From: Bacteroidaceae bacterium
GTDB lineage: Bacteria > Bacteroidota > Bacteroidia > Bacteroidales > Bacteroidaceae
DNA length: 53,583 nt
Assembly (NCBI GenBank): GCA_017935785.1
Contig: JAGBGU010000027.1
Coordinates: 1-53,583, forward strand
Direction of reading: 5' to 3'
In this document: positions 35,835-44,030 of the stretch, one piece after another
Position numbering within the stretch: position 1 is the first letter of the stretch
Layout of the letters: the number at the start of each line of letters is the position of its first letter
The notes under the pieces: generated by a model
Seen by the model: only the letters and a program-made list of their open reading frames with translations
Told to the model about the DNA's origin: nothing
Databases searched by the model: none
Program-made: the position numbers and the translations under genes

Positions 35835-35862
35835 TTTGTCTGCCTTTTTTTGCGTATCTTTG
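35835..35862 (+). promoter_or_regulatory. parA promoter
   Basis: TTTG at 35835-35838 and TATCTTTG at 35855-35862 resemble the Bacteroidetes -33/-7 pair, but the 16-bp spacing is short of the usual 19-21. The ATG follows 31 bp later. Confidence 0.5.
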
Positions 35863-35893
35863 CATCAATAATCATAATCAAAGAAAATTGTTA

Positions 35894-36664
35894 ATGGGTA
35901 AAATAATAGCTTTGGCCAACCAAAAAGGCGGTGTGGGAAAAACCACCACCTCCATGAATCTGGCCGCTTCGCTTGCCACGCTGGAAAAGAAAGTGCTCCT
36001 GATTGACGCGGATCCTCAGGCCAATTCTTCTTCCGGTCTTGGCATTGACCCGAAGGAAATAGACTATACTATCTACGACATCCTGATTAACAAAGTGGAT
36101 GTGAGAGAGGCCATTTATACCACCGACATTGAAGGGCTTGACATTATACCGGCCCATGTGGATCTGGTGGGCGCGGAGATAGAACTGCTCAAGCAGAAAG
36201 GCCGCGAGCGTGTGCTCAAGGAAGTGCTGTCTCCGGTTACGGCCGACTATGACTATGTGTTGATTGACTGTAGCCCCAGCCTGGGCCTCATTACTGTAAA
36301 TGCCCTGACCGCGGCTCATAGCGTGGCCATTCCTGTGCAGTGTGAGTACTTTGCGCTGGAGGGAATCAGCAAACTGTTGAATACAATCAAGATTGTGAAG
36401 CAGAAACTCAATCCGACGCTGGAGATTGAAGGGTTCCTGCTGACCATGTATGACAGCCGTCTGAGACTGGCAAACCAGATTTATGACGAGGTGAAGCGCC
36501 ATTTCCAGGATTTGGTTTTCAAGACCATTATCCCACGTAACGTGAAGCTGAGCGAGGCGCCCAGCCACGGGTTGCCGGCCATCCTTTACGATGCTGATTC
36601 CATTGGCGCAAAGGCGCATCTGGCCTTGGCCAAGGAGGTAATCAACAAGAATAAATCCGAATAA
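35894..36664 (+). CDS. parA: Chromosome partitioning ATPase ParA/Soj
   Basis: ParA is a Walker-type ATPase that moves ParB-bound origin regions. The 256-residue protein starts [19 protein letters not shown], with the deviant Walker A (KGGVGKTT). It has the A' motif [17 protein letters not shown] and the Walker B-like [18 protein letters not shown]. The ATG at 35894 was chosen; an upstream in-frame start would add 43 residues lacking family match and overlap the promoter. parB follows 32 bp later. Confidence 0.95.
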   Translation: MGKIIALANQKGGVGKTTTSMNLAASLATLEKKVLLIDADPQANSSSGLGIDPKEIDYTIYDILINKVDVREAIYTTDIEGLDIIPAHVDLVGAEIELLKQKGRERVLKEVLSPVTADYDYVLIDCSPSLGLITVNALTAAHSVAIPVQCEYFALEGISKLLNTIKIVKQKLNPTLEIEGFLLTMYDSRLRLANQIYDEVKRHFQDLVFKTIIPRNVKLSEAPSHGLPAILYDADSIGAKAHLALAKEVINKNKSE

Positions 36665-36696
36665 AGAACTATCATTAAAAATCCAACGATTCAACC

Positions 36697-37590
36697 ATGG
36701 CAATACGAAAGAAGTACCCGGCACTGGGGCGCGGACTTGATGCGCTGATTGATACCGGAGAGGTGAAGACGGAAGGCTCGTCCAATATCAACGAGGTGGA
36801 GATGGAACTGATTCAGCCCAATCCCGAACAGCCCAGAAGAGAGTTTGATGATGACAGCTTACAGGAATTGGCCAACAGTATTCGCCAGTTGGGAATCATT
36901 ACGCCCATCACCTTGCGTGATATGGGCGACGGCACGTATATCATCATTGCCGGCGAGCGCCGCTGGCGAGCCAGCCAGAAGGTGGGCCTGCAGCGCATAC
37001 CCGCCTATATCCGCACCGTGGACGATGAGAATATGATGGAAATGGCTTTGGTGGAAAACATCCAGCGCCAGGACCTGACAGCATTGGAAATAGCCTTGGC
37101 ATACCAGCATCTGCTGGAGCAGTATGGCATGACGCAGGAGCAACTGAGCGAAAGAGTGGGGAAGAACCGTGCCACCGTGACCAACTATCTGCGTCTGCTC
37201 AAGTTGCCCGCACCCATACAGATGGGGCTCAAGAACCGTGAGATTGAGATGGGCCACGCCCGTGCGCTGCTGGCCCTGGATGACCCTTCGGCACAGATAA
37301 AGCTCTTCAACGAGATTAAGAAAGAAAAGATGAGTGTGCGCAAGATAGAGGGGCTGGCAAAGGAACTGAGCGAGGGCGGCACTGTGCGCAGCGGCGGGCA
37401 GCGGATTCGCCAGAAAGGCTCTACGCTGAATGCCGAATACAACGTGCTGAAGGACAGCCTGAGCAAGTTTTTCCAGACCAGGGTACAGCTTACCTGTTCT
37501 GACAAGGGCAAGGGCAAAATAACCATCCCCTTCTCCAATGAACAGGAATTGGAACGTATCATTGAACTGTTTGACCAACTCAACCATTGA
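36697..37590 (+). CDS. parB: Chromosome partitioning protein ParB
   Basis: ParB is a CTP-dependent clamp that loads at parS sites. In this 297-residue protein, the N-terminal nuclease-like domain contains PNPEQPRREFDDDSLQELANSI and the CTP-binding block IIAGERRWRAS. The helix-turn-helix follows (MTQEQLSERVGKNRATVTNYLRLLKLP). The C-terminal dimerisation part is present. No clear parS was found by eye in the window. The DUF5683 gene overlaps its stop. Confidence 0.95.
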   Translation: MAIRKKYPALGRGLDALIDTGEVKTEGSSNINEVEMELIQPNPEQPRREFDDDSLQELANSIRQLGIITPITLRDMGDGTYIIIAGERRWRASQKVGLQRIPAYIRTVDDENMMEMALVENIQRQDLTALEIALAYQHLLEQYGMTQEQLSERVGKNRATVTNYLRLLKLPAPIQMGLKNREIEMGHARALLALDDPSAQIKLFNEIKKEKMSVRKIEGLAKELSEGGTVRSGGQRIRQKGSTLNAEYNVLKDSLSKFFQTRVQLTCSDKGKGKITIPFSNEQELERIIELFDQLNH

Positions 37591-38486
37591 AAAGTAGAAG
37601 ACAAGCATATTTGAAGATTGTGGTCCTGCTGCACCTTGTCCTATGGTGTGGCGGGACAAATACGCTTTGGGCGCAACAGCCGGTGGTGGAGAAGACAGAC
37701 ACCATTGCCCGTCAGGATTCCATTCCGCAGACCACCAAGCGAGACAGAAAAACAGCGAGGGGAAACTCCCGAAAGGAGAAGATTGCGGAAAAGGCTGATT
37801 CCGTGGCATTGAAGAAACAGCAGGAGGCAGACTCGGTAAAGGTGGCAGCCGCTGCGCTCAAACGGAATCCGGAGGCCGCAAAGGAACAGTTGGAGGACAA
37901 GCTGCCCAAGGACAGCGCCGAGCTTTCGCAAATGACGGACAGTCTGTTGCAGGAAGTGCTTAACCCGGCCAAGAAGAGCAAGTTCAAACCAGACCCCATA
38001 CGCTCTATGTGGCTGGGACTTGTTTTTCCCGGAGGCGGACAGATTTATAACCGCAAGTACTGGAAGCTCCCCATCTTCTACGGAGGATTTCTGGGCTGCG
38101 CCTATGCGCTTACCTGGAACGGGCAGATGCTCAGAGACTATAGCCAGGCATACCTGGACATAATGGATACCGACCCCAATACGAAAAGCTATGAGAAGAT
38201 GCTTCCTTTGGGGTATGATATAACGGGTAAGGAAGAACGCTTCAAGACCATCTTCAAGAACAAAAAGAACTATTTCCGGAAATATCGCGATATGAGTATC
38301 TTTGCTTTTGCCGGGGTATATATGCTGGCGGTGATTGATGCTTATGTGGATGCAGAACTGTCCTCATTCGATATCAGCAAGGATCTGAGCATGAGTTGGG
38401 GGCCGACCGTCATCCAGCAAAGCCCCAAAGGTGGACTGATGCAGCGCCAGACAGCTCCCGGAATTCAATGTAACATTACGTTTTAA
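37587..38486 (+). CDS. DUF5683 family exported protein, TTG start
   Basis: A 299-residue protein whose start is a TTG that overlaps the parB TGA (TTGA at 37587-37590). This start gives a plausible signal sequence, MKSRRQAYLKIVVLLHLVLWCGG; no other in-frame start precedes it. A charged, Lys/Ala/Asp-rich spacer follows, then the conserved DUF5683 block (SMWLGLVFPGGGQIYNRKYWKLPIFY and CAYALTWN) with hydrophobic segments. Function is unknown. It lies between parB and a lytic transglycosylase, an order I associate with Bacteroidales generally. Confidence 0.82.
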   Translation: MKSRRQAYLKIVVLLHLVLWCGGTNTLWAQQPVVEKTDTIARQDSIPQTTKRDRKTARGNSRKEKIAEKADSVALKKQQEADSVKVAAAALKRNPEAAKEQLEDKLPKDSAELSQMTDSLLQEVLNPAKKSKFKPDPIRSMWLGLVFPGGGQIYNRKYWKLPIFYGGFLGCAYALTWNGQMLRDYSQAYLDIMDTDPNTKSYEKMLPLGYDITGKEERFKTIFKNKKNYFRKYRDMSIFAFAGVYMLAVIDAYVDAELSSFDISKDLSMSWGPTVIQQSPKGGLMQRQTAPGIQCNITF

Positions 38487-38489
38487 GAC

Positions 38490-39752
38490 ATGGACAAGAC
38501 AATTTTTATAGCATTTATAACGGCTTTCATGTGGTTTCCAGGCTTAAATGTGAAGGCTCAGGTAAGGGTGGCCGAGGAACCCTTGGCGGGTGACAGCCTG
38601 ATTCTGCCCGAAGGTATGCAGGCGCATGAACTGGACAGCCTGCTTAATGACTGGAATGTGAGAAGCCACCTCACTGCGGACGACAGCTGTAACACTACGG
38701 GTGAGAATCCCCAATTTACCGATGAAGAGTACATCTCCCGTCTGAGCCGCTTGCCCAATGTGATAGAAATGCCTTATAACAAGGTTGTCCGCCGCTACAT
38801 AGACCAGTATTGCGAGCGCATGCGCCGTTCCATCAGTATTTTCCTGGGCGCAGGCAATTTTTACATTCCTCTGTTCGAGGAAGCGCTGGAGAGTTACCAG
38901 CTCCCTCTTGAACTGAAATATCTGCCCATAATAGAAAGTGCGCTGAACCCAAAGGCAACGAGCCGTGTAGGGGCTGCCGGTCTGTGGCAGTTTATGATTG
39001 CTACCGGAAAACAGTACGGCCTGGAAGTGACCAGTCTGGTGGACGAGCGGAGAGACCCCATCAAGTCCAGCTATGCCGCCGCACGTTATCTGAAAGACCT
39101 TTATGACATGTTCGGCGACTGGACGTTGGTCATTGCCAGCTACAATTGCGGTCCCAACAATACGCTAAAGGCAATTACCCGTGCCGGCGGCGTGAAGGAC
39201 TATTGGAAAATCTACCCCTATCTTCCGGCCGAAACGCGTGGCTATGTGCCGGCTTTCATTGCGGCAAACTATGTAATGAACTATTATTGTCAGCACAATA
39301 TATGCCCGCTCGAGACCAGCCTTCCGCAGTCTGCCGACACGCTGAACGTGACGCGTAATGTGTACATGGAACAGATTGTGGACCTGTGCGGAGTGAGTAT
39401 GGACGAGGTGAAAGCCCTTAATCCGCAGTATCGCACCACGCTTATCCCCGGCGAAATCCGTCCCTGCACCATCAAGCTGCCCAGTTCTGCTGTGGCCGCT
39501 TTCCTTACTGCCGGTGACAGTATCTATACACACCGGATAGACGAGCTGGCAAAGAACCGCAAGGTGGTGGAAGTGGACGAGAGCAAAACCACGCAAACAT
39601 CAAGTAAGGGGCGCCGGACCGTGACAGTGCGCCGAGGCGACACTTTGGGCGCCATTGCGCAAAGGAACCGTACAACCGTTTCCAAGATAAAGGCTCTGAA
39701 CGGCCTCAAGGGCAACAATATCAGGGTCGGCCAGAAACTTAGAGTGAAATAA
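38490..39752 (+). CDS. mltD: MltD-like lytic transglycosylase with LysM domain
   Basis: This 420-residue exported enzyme cuts peptidoglycan between MurNAc and GlcNAc, forming anhydro ends. The signal is MDKTIFIAFITAFMWFPGLNVKA. The SLT domain covers about residues 115-270, with the catalytic glutamate E149 in YLPIIESALNP and the supporting motifs GAAGLWQFM and NCGPNNTLKAI. The C-terminal LysM repeat (VRRGDTLGAIAQRNRTTVSK, then the KLRVK end) binds peptidoglycan. Only one LysM is clear, fewer than in E. coli MltD. It starts 3 bp after the DUF5683 gene. Confidence 0.92.
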   Translation: MDKTIFIAFITAFMWFPGLNVKAQVRVAEEPLAGDSLILPEGMQAHELDSLLNDWNVRSHLTADDSCNTTGENPQFTDEEYISRLSRLPNVIEMPYNKVVRRYIDQYCERMRRSISIFLGAGNFYIPLFEEALESYQLPLELKYLPIIESALNPKATSRVGAAGLWQFMIATGKQYGLEVTSLVDERRDPIKSSYAAARYLKDLYDMFGDWTLVIASYNCGPNNTLKAITRAGGVKDYWKIYPYLPAETRGYVPAFIAANYVMNYYCQHNICPLETSLPQSADTLNVTRNVYMEQIVDLCGVSMDEVKALNPQYRTTLIPGEIRPCTIKLPSSAVAAFLTAGDSIYTHRIDELAKNRKVVEVDESKTTQTSSKGRRTVTVRRGDTLGAIAQRNRTTVSKIKALNGLKGNNIRVGQKLRVK

Positions 39753-39799
39753 CTTTTCCCCAAAACCGTATTGTCCAACCTCGAAAGACAAAGAATCGT

Positions 39800-42058
39800 A
39801 TGCAAGAACTGACTCCCAGGGAAATAGAGGATGAGAGAATGGTGAATGAAGCCTACCAGCGCTTGGTGGACACTTATATGAATTCGCCTCATCGTGGTAA
39901 AGTGGAACTTATCAACAAGGCTTTCAACTTTGCCAAACAGGCCCACAAAGGCGTGCGCCGCCTTAGTGGAGAACCCTATATCATGCACCCTATAGCGGTG
40001 GCGCAGATTGCTTGCGAGGAAATCGGCCTCGGAAGCACCAGCATCTGCTCGGCGCTTCTGCACGATGTGGTGGAGGATACTGACTATACGGTGGAGGATA
40101 TAAGCAACATCTTCAGTCCTAAGATTGCACAGATTGTGGACGGGCTGACCAAGATTTCCGGTGGAATCTTTGGTGAAAAGGCGTCAGCCCAGGCCGAATC
40201 GTTCAAGAAACTGTTGCTTACCATGAGCGACGATATCCGTGTAATCCTCATCAAAATCTCGGACCGTCTGCACAATATGCGTACGCTGGGCAGCCAGTTG
40301 CCTAACAAACAGTATAAGATTGCCGGCGAAACCCTCTACATTTATGCCCCCTTGGCCAACCGTCTGGGGTTGCACAAGATTAAGGAGGAACTGGAGGACC
40401 TGAGCTTCCGCTACGAACATCCCGAGGAATATGCAGAGATTTCGCGTAACCTTGCCGGAATGAAGGACAATCTGAATGCCGAGTTTGACGAGTTTACCGC
40501 CCCCATTCGCAAAAAGATGGACGAATTGGGCATACAATATGAGATAAAGGCGCGCATAAAGGCTCCCTACAGCATCTGGTGTAAGATGCAGAACAAGCAT
40601 GTCACTTTTGATGAGGTTTACGATATCCTGGCAGTGCGTATCATCTTTGACCAGGGTGACGTACATGATGAGATAACCGAATGTTTTCATATTTATGCTG
40701 TGGCAAGCAACATCTACAAGCCGCATCCCGAACGCTTCCGTGACTGGCTGAGCCATCCCAAGACCAATGGCTATCAGGCTTTGCATACAACGCTCATGAG
40801 CAAATCCGGAAAATGGATTGAGGTGCAGATTCGCAGCCGCAGGATGGATGAAATGGCCGAGCAGGGATTTGCCGCCCATTGGAAATACAAGGAGGGTAGC
40901 AAGACAACCAAGGACAGCGAGAACGAACTGGACAAGTGGCTCCGTACTATCAAGGAGATTCTGGACGATCCGCAACCCAATGCCGTAGATTTTCTGGATG
41001 CCATAAAGCTGAATCTCTATGCCAGCGAAATCTTTGTGGTAACGCCAAAGGGCGAGTTCAAGACCATGCCGGCAGGATGTACAGCCTTGGACTTTGCGTT
41101 CAATATCCATACATTCTTGGGGACTCATTGTATCGGTGCCAAGGTAAACCACAAACTTGTGCCCATCAGTCATGTTCTGCGCAGCGGTGACCAGGTGGAG
41201 ATTCTAACGTCAAAGACACAAAAGGTAACTGCCGAATGGGTGCAGTATGCCACTACGGCAAAAGCCAAGAGTAAGATTCAGGCCATACTCAAGAGGGAAA
41301 TGCGCGAGAGACAAAGGGCCGGTGAGGATATGTTGGCGGCTTTCTTCAAGGAATTGGAGAAGGAGCCCAACAGTATGATAGCAGACCGCCTTTGCGCCCT
41401 CCACGGAATTCAGAGCCGTGAGGAGTTCTATGCGGCCATTGGCTCCGGCCATGTAGTCTTGGGCGATCAGGACCGTAATCTGATTCTTGAAAAGGATTCG
41501 GGAAACAAGAAGAGCTGGAGCCGTTATCTGGAATTCTTCAAGCGCGGACGCAACAAGTCTGCCGAAGCGCCTGGAACCGGTACGTCAGATGCGCCTTCAG
41601 AAAAGATAGACCGCAAGAAACCGCTTTGCCTGAACGAAGAGACAATGGGCAAGTACATCATGTGCGACTGTTGCCACCCCATCCCCGGCGATGATGTGTT
41701 GGGCTATTTTGACGATGACAACCGCATCACCATCCACAAGCGCCAGTGTGCCATAGCGGCAAAATTGAAAAGCAGTTACGGCAACCACATCCTGGCGGCC
41801 AATTGGGATACCCACAAACAGTTGTATTTCCCTGCCACGCTTCATCTTGAAGGCATTGACCACATGGGCGTGCTGCACCAGATTACCGGCGTGCTGTCCC
41901 AGCAGATGAATGTCAATATGCGGAAGGTTAACATTGAAACCAATGACGGAATCTTTGTGGCAGAAATCTTGTTGGAGGTTCATGATGCCGAAGACCTTCA
42001 GACCATTTGCCAGGACTTGAAGAAGATTCCGGAAGTGGAGGTGGTGAATCGCTTCTGA
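39800..42058 (+). CDS. Bifunctional (p)ppGpp synthetase/hydrolase, RelA/SpoT family
   Basis: A 752-residue long RSH protein. The N-terminal HD hydrolase has MHP at 62-64 and LHDVVEDTD at 87-95, so the hydrolase metal site appears intact. The synthetase domain contains APYSIWCKMQNKHVTFDEVYD and NGYQALHTTL. A TGS domain follows (VVTPKGEFKTMPAGCTALDFA), then a zinc-finger-type block (CDCCHPIPGDDVLGYF) and a C-terminal ACT domain (DHMGVLHQITGVLSQQ). This layout predicts both synthesis and breakdown of the alarmone. It ends the parA-parB run and has a terminator. Confidence 0.95.
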   Translation: MQELTPREIEDERMVNEAYQRLVDTYMNSPHRGKVELINKAFNFAKQAHKGVRRLSGEPYIMHPIAVAQIACEEIGLGSTSICSALLHDVVEDTDYTVEDISNIFSPKIAQIVDGLTKISGGIFGEKASAQAESFKKLLLTMSDDIRVILIKISDRLHNMRTLGSQLPNKQYKIAGETLYIYAPLANRLGLHKIKEELEDLSFRYEHPEEYAEISRNLAGMKDNLNAEFDEFTAPIRKKMDELGIQYEIKARIKAPYSIWCKMQNKHVTFDEVYDILAVRIIFDQGDVHDEITECFHIYAVASNIYKPHPERFRDWLSHPKTNGYQALHTTLMSKSGKWIEVQIRSRRMDEMAEQGFAAHWKYKEGSKTTKDSENELDKWLRTIKEILDDPQPNAVDFLDAIKLNLYASEIFVVTPKGEFKTMPAGCTALDFAFNIHTFLGTHCIGAKVNHKLVPISHVLRSGDQVEILTSKTQKVTAEWVQYATTAKAKSKIQAILKREMRERQRAGEDMLAAFFKELEKEPNSMIADRLCALHGIQSREEFYAAIGSGHVVLGDQDRNLILEKDSGNKKSWSRYLEFFKRGRNKSAEAPGTGTSDAPSEKIDRKKPLCLNEETMGKYIMCDCCHPIPGDDVLGYFDDDNRITIHKRQCAIAAKLKSSYGNHILAANWDTHKQLYFPATLHLEGIDHMGVLHQITGVLSQQMNVNMRKVNIETNDGIFVAEILLEVHDAEDLQTICQDLKKIPEVEVVNRF

Positions 42059-42105
42059 AAAAAATGGCTTGAGGAAAGAAATTTTGAGTAATAATTAAAA
42101 AAATG

Positions 42106-42147
42106 ACCCGTCCGAAGACCTTAACAGGAATCTTTGGACGGGTTTCT
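42106..42147 (+). terminator. Terminator of the relA/spoT gene
   Basis: ACCCGTCCGAAGA pairs with TCTTTGGACGGGT (one bulge or mismatch) over a short loop, followed by TTCTTC. Confidence 0.8.
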
Positions 42148-42252
42148 TCTAAGTGTGTGAATTTGGTTTATGCTGGGTCGCCAATGTTCCTACAAAACCC
42201 ATTTCTTCACTTACAGTTTACCGTATGTTTATATTATTTTAAAAAAGTAAAT

Positions 42253-42350
42253 TGCAAAATGCAAAAATGCAATGTATTGATATTGTTATAGTTAGCGGAT
42301 TGCGTCTTTGCATTTCTTTGCAAAAGGGCTAAAAATGGGGCGTTTTGAGG
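42253..42350 (-). repeat. Left boundary inverted repeat of the island
   Basis: On the minus strand, 42284-42253 reads AATATCAATACATTGC then ATTTTTGCATTTTGCA. It matches 46411-46442 at 31 of 32 positions, in inverse orientation. The similarity continues, less exactly, through the GCAAAGACG block near 42299-42315 and CTTTTTGCA/CTTTTGCA to about 42350, giving arms of roughly 95 bp. It lies just past the relA/spoT terminator. Confidence 0.8.
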
Positions 42351-42386
42351 GGGTGTTTTCGCATTGAAATGCCCCAAAAAACCACA

Positions 42387-42415
42387 AAACCCACCTCATT
42401 GCGGTGGGTTTTTGT
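42387..42415 (-). terminator. Terminator overlapping the end of the small membrane protein gene
   Basis: On the minus strand, CCCACC, a 7-nt loop and GGTGGG form a stem followed by TTTTGTGGTTTTTT. The stop codon of the upstream gene (42398-42396) lies inside the hairpin. Confidence 0.75.
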
Positions 42416-42596
42416 GTTGGTTCATCAGGTCTTTGATGTAGATTCGCACGCCGAATACGGAGCCGGCGTAGACAAGTATTTGGCCGAAGAGCATCAGCAC
42501 CGAGCCGTCTATCTCGCCTGTGGGCGGAAGTGCCAATGAGATGGCGCACATGGCTGCGCCGAAGGCCAGAAGAAGAATGGCGCTGGCGCGTTCCAT
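42396..42596 (-). CDS. Small two-helix membrane protein, holin-like
   Basis: A 66-residue protein with two hydrophobic segments (ASAILLLAFGAAMCAISLAL and VLMLFGQILVYAGSVFGVRIYI) around a short polar turn, and a basic end (MNQHKNPPQ). Size and topology fit a holin or a small inner-membrane partner. I do not recognise a named family. It lies 3 bp after the smalltalk gene and last in the HU-P5-smalltalk run. A holin role is inference from its place after a putative lytic enzyme. Confidence 0.65.
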   Translation of the reverse strand: MERASAILLLAFGAAMCAISLALPPTGEIDGSVLMLFGQILVYAGSVFGVRIYIKDLMNQHKNPPQ

Positions 42597-42599
42597 GGG

Positions 42600-42689
42600 T
42601 CAGACCATTGCGCCGCCTGCCATGCCTCCAAGGAGGGCGAGAAGGGCTTTGAGCAGGGCTTCAAGGAATTTGCGTAGGTTTGGTTTCAT
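42600..42689 (-). CDS. Smalltalk-like peptide
   Basis: A 29-residue peptide, MKPNLRKFLEALLKALLALL followed by GGMAGGAMV: a basic amphipathic start, one hydrophobic helix and a small-residue end. Short peptides of this form are annotated as 'smalltalk protein' in Bacteroidales, next to HU-type and amidase/lysozyme genes. The longer in-frame ORF was rejected because it covers the end of the lytic-enzyme gene. It lies 16 bp after the P5-like gene. Role unknown; likely membrane-inserting. Confidence 0.7.
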   Translation of the reverse strand: MKPNLRKFLEALLKALLALLGGMAGGAMV

Positions 42690-42705
42690 AAGCGTTTGGT
42701 TTGAG

Positions 42706-43110
42706 TTAGAGGTGGTACGAATGTTGGTAGAGCGCTTCGCCTTGGCGTATGGTTTCCATTGGCAGCATTTTGCCGGTCTCAATGCGTGCCATGGCTTGTA
42801 ACAACGCAGCCCAGTGGCATCGTTCAAGGGGTTGCGTAGGCGTGAACCCGGTCATTCGGCAGACGTGGGCAATGTAGCTTTCGGTGTTGTTCTCGGATGG
42901 CGGTGCCCATCGGCTTACGATTTGCTCAACGGAACGCAGCCCGTACTTGTCAGCATAGGTGTCGAGCAGGCAGAAGGCGGCTCGGAAACCCCATTCCATG
43001 GCGGTGAACTGCACAAAGTGGGGGTCGGTCTGCTCCGGCCTTTGCCCCTTCCATTTGGTGGCTGTGCGGCGGATGTTCAGCGGGTTGTTGTTTCGGATTC
43101 CTCGGGTCAT
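42706..43110 (-). CDS. P5-like putative peptidoglycan-lytic protein
   Basis: A 134-residue protein starting MTRGIRNNNPLNIRRTATKWKGQ. The GIRNNNPLNIR opening is typical of the 'structural protein P5' family of phage and Bacteroidales islands, which is thought to be related to virion-associated lysozymes. The rest (AMEWGFRAAFCLLDTYADKYGLRSVEQIVSRWAPPSENNTESYI) is the usual family body. There is no signal sequence. The ATG at 43110 was chosen, since the upstream in-frame extension has no family match. Many related islands have an N-acetylmuramoyl-L-alanine amidase in this place. Confidence 0.8.
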   Translation of the reverse strand: MTRGIRNNNPLNIRRTATKWKGQRPEQTDPHFVQFTAMEWGFRAAFCLLDTYADKYGLRSVEQIVSRWAPPSENNTESYIAHVCRMTGFTPTQPLERCHWAALLQAMARIETGKMLPMETIRQGEALYQHSYHL

Positions 43111-43219
43111 GATAAGAGTAAAGACTGGACCCCCTCTAAATCTCCCCCAAGGGGGAGACTTTTTTTGGAGGGTGTGGTTTATTTTGTTTACGTTGGCTAT
43201 TGGCTGTTGGCTTCTATAT

Positions 43220-43304
43220 GTCATGCTGAATTTAGTTCAGCATCTGTCCGCGGAGAAGAACAAGGAAGGCTCGCGGTGAGATCCTGAAACGAGTTCAGGA
43301 TGAC
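43220..43304. repeat. Double-hairpin element, copy C
   Basis: An 85-bp element with left hairpin ATGCTGAA/TTCAGCAT (loop TTTAG) and right hairpin ATCCTGAA/TTCAGGAT (loop ACGAG). The stems are perfect; the loops are no longer complementary. The core starts CTGTCCGCGGAG and ends GGCTCGCGGTGAG. It lies between the P5-like and HU-type genes. Confidence 0.9.
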
Positions 43305-43400
43305 GTTGGTGGAGCGTTGTTAGCCATTAGCTTGTTGGATGAAGGGTTTGCTATATACTCCCCTCCATAGAGGGAGGGGCAGGGGGGAGGGTCTTCCCCT

Positions 43401-43928
43401 TTACCCCGCCAATCCTCCGTCACCCTCCTCATCATCGGGGTTGGGCGTTGGATTACTTGGCGTAGGGTCGGGCTCCTCGCCGTTGTCCACGTTGCCGTCG
43501 TCTTCGCTGGTAACTTGCTTGATGACGTTTCCGTTGCGGTCGTAGCAGGTGATGCTGATGGCGGTCTTTGCCAGCTCGTCCTTTATCTCGGTGCTGGGGG
43601 TGAAGATTACGCGGCGGCTGGTGATGAGTGCGGAGTTCACGTCCTCCACCTTCTCCACGGAGTTGCTGCGCACGCCGAAGCGCATGGTACCCAGTCCGGG
43701 CACTGCCACGCTGTGGCCCTCGGTTGCCCAGGCGCGGATTACGTCGCCGATGGCTTCCCAGGCGGCAGAGATGGCGCCCTTGCCGATGCCGCTGCGCAGG
43801 GCTGCTTCCTGCACCACCTTGTTCTCGTTCAGGCGGCTGTACAACTCGGGCTGCATCACGAACGCCCACTTCTCGGTGCCTTTCTCAAAGGCCACGTTTC
43901 TCTCGATTGCTTTGATTTTGATTGCCAT
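43401..43928 (-). CDS. HU-type DNA-binding protein with an acidic GGLAG tail
   Basis: A 175-residue protein of the HU/IHF superfamily, in the variant found in Bacteroidales islands (HU-HIG-like). It has MAIKIKAIERNVAFEKGTEKW, then ENKVVQEAALRSGIGKGAISAAWEAIGDVI (HU helices) and GHSVAVPGLGTMRFG (arm strand). After residue about 125 comes RVIFTPSTEIKDELAKTAISI. The tail (EEPDPTPSNPTPNPDDEEGD then GGLAG) is very like that of the DUF6261 protein near 27.8 kb. The gene starts an operon with a promoter about 260 bp upstream, and its leader carries repeats. Confidence 0.88.
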   Translation of the reverse strand: MAIKIKAIERNVAFEKGTEKWAFVMQPELYSRLNENKVVQEAALRSGIGKGAISAAWEAIGDVIRAWATEGHSVAVPGLGTMRFGVRSNSVEKVEDVNSALITSRRVIFTPSTEIKDELAKTAISITCYDRNGNVIKQVTSEDDGNVDNGEEPDPTPSNPTPNPDDEEGDGGLAG

Positions 43929-43938
43929 TTTTGTTAAA

Positions 43939-43984
43939 GTTTAGAGTTTAGAGTTTATTGTTTAGGGTTTAGAGTTTAGAGTTT
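43939..43984. repeat. Heptanucleotide repeat (GTTTAGA) before the HU gene
   Basis: About 6.6 units of a 7-bp repeat, mostly GTTTAGA with GTTTATT and GTTTAGG variants. It ends 11 bp before the HU start codon, in the position of the ribosome binding region. A 7-bp unit can expand or contract by slippage. Confidence 0.85.
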
Positions 43985-44030
43985 CCGACAAAAGAACATG
44001 TTTTTTGAGTTATTGACCTGTCCTCTTCTC

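Noticed and set aside
35657..39800. A parS site near parA/parB
   Set aside because: I looked for a TGTTCCACGTGGAACA-like palindrome by eye and saw none. A motif search over the whole genome would settle it.
42103..42291. A 62-codon frame after the relA/spoT terminator
   Set aside because: It begins inside the terminator hairpin and runs into the island repeat; composition is not protein-like.
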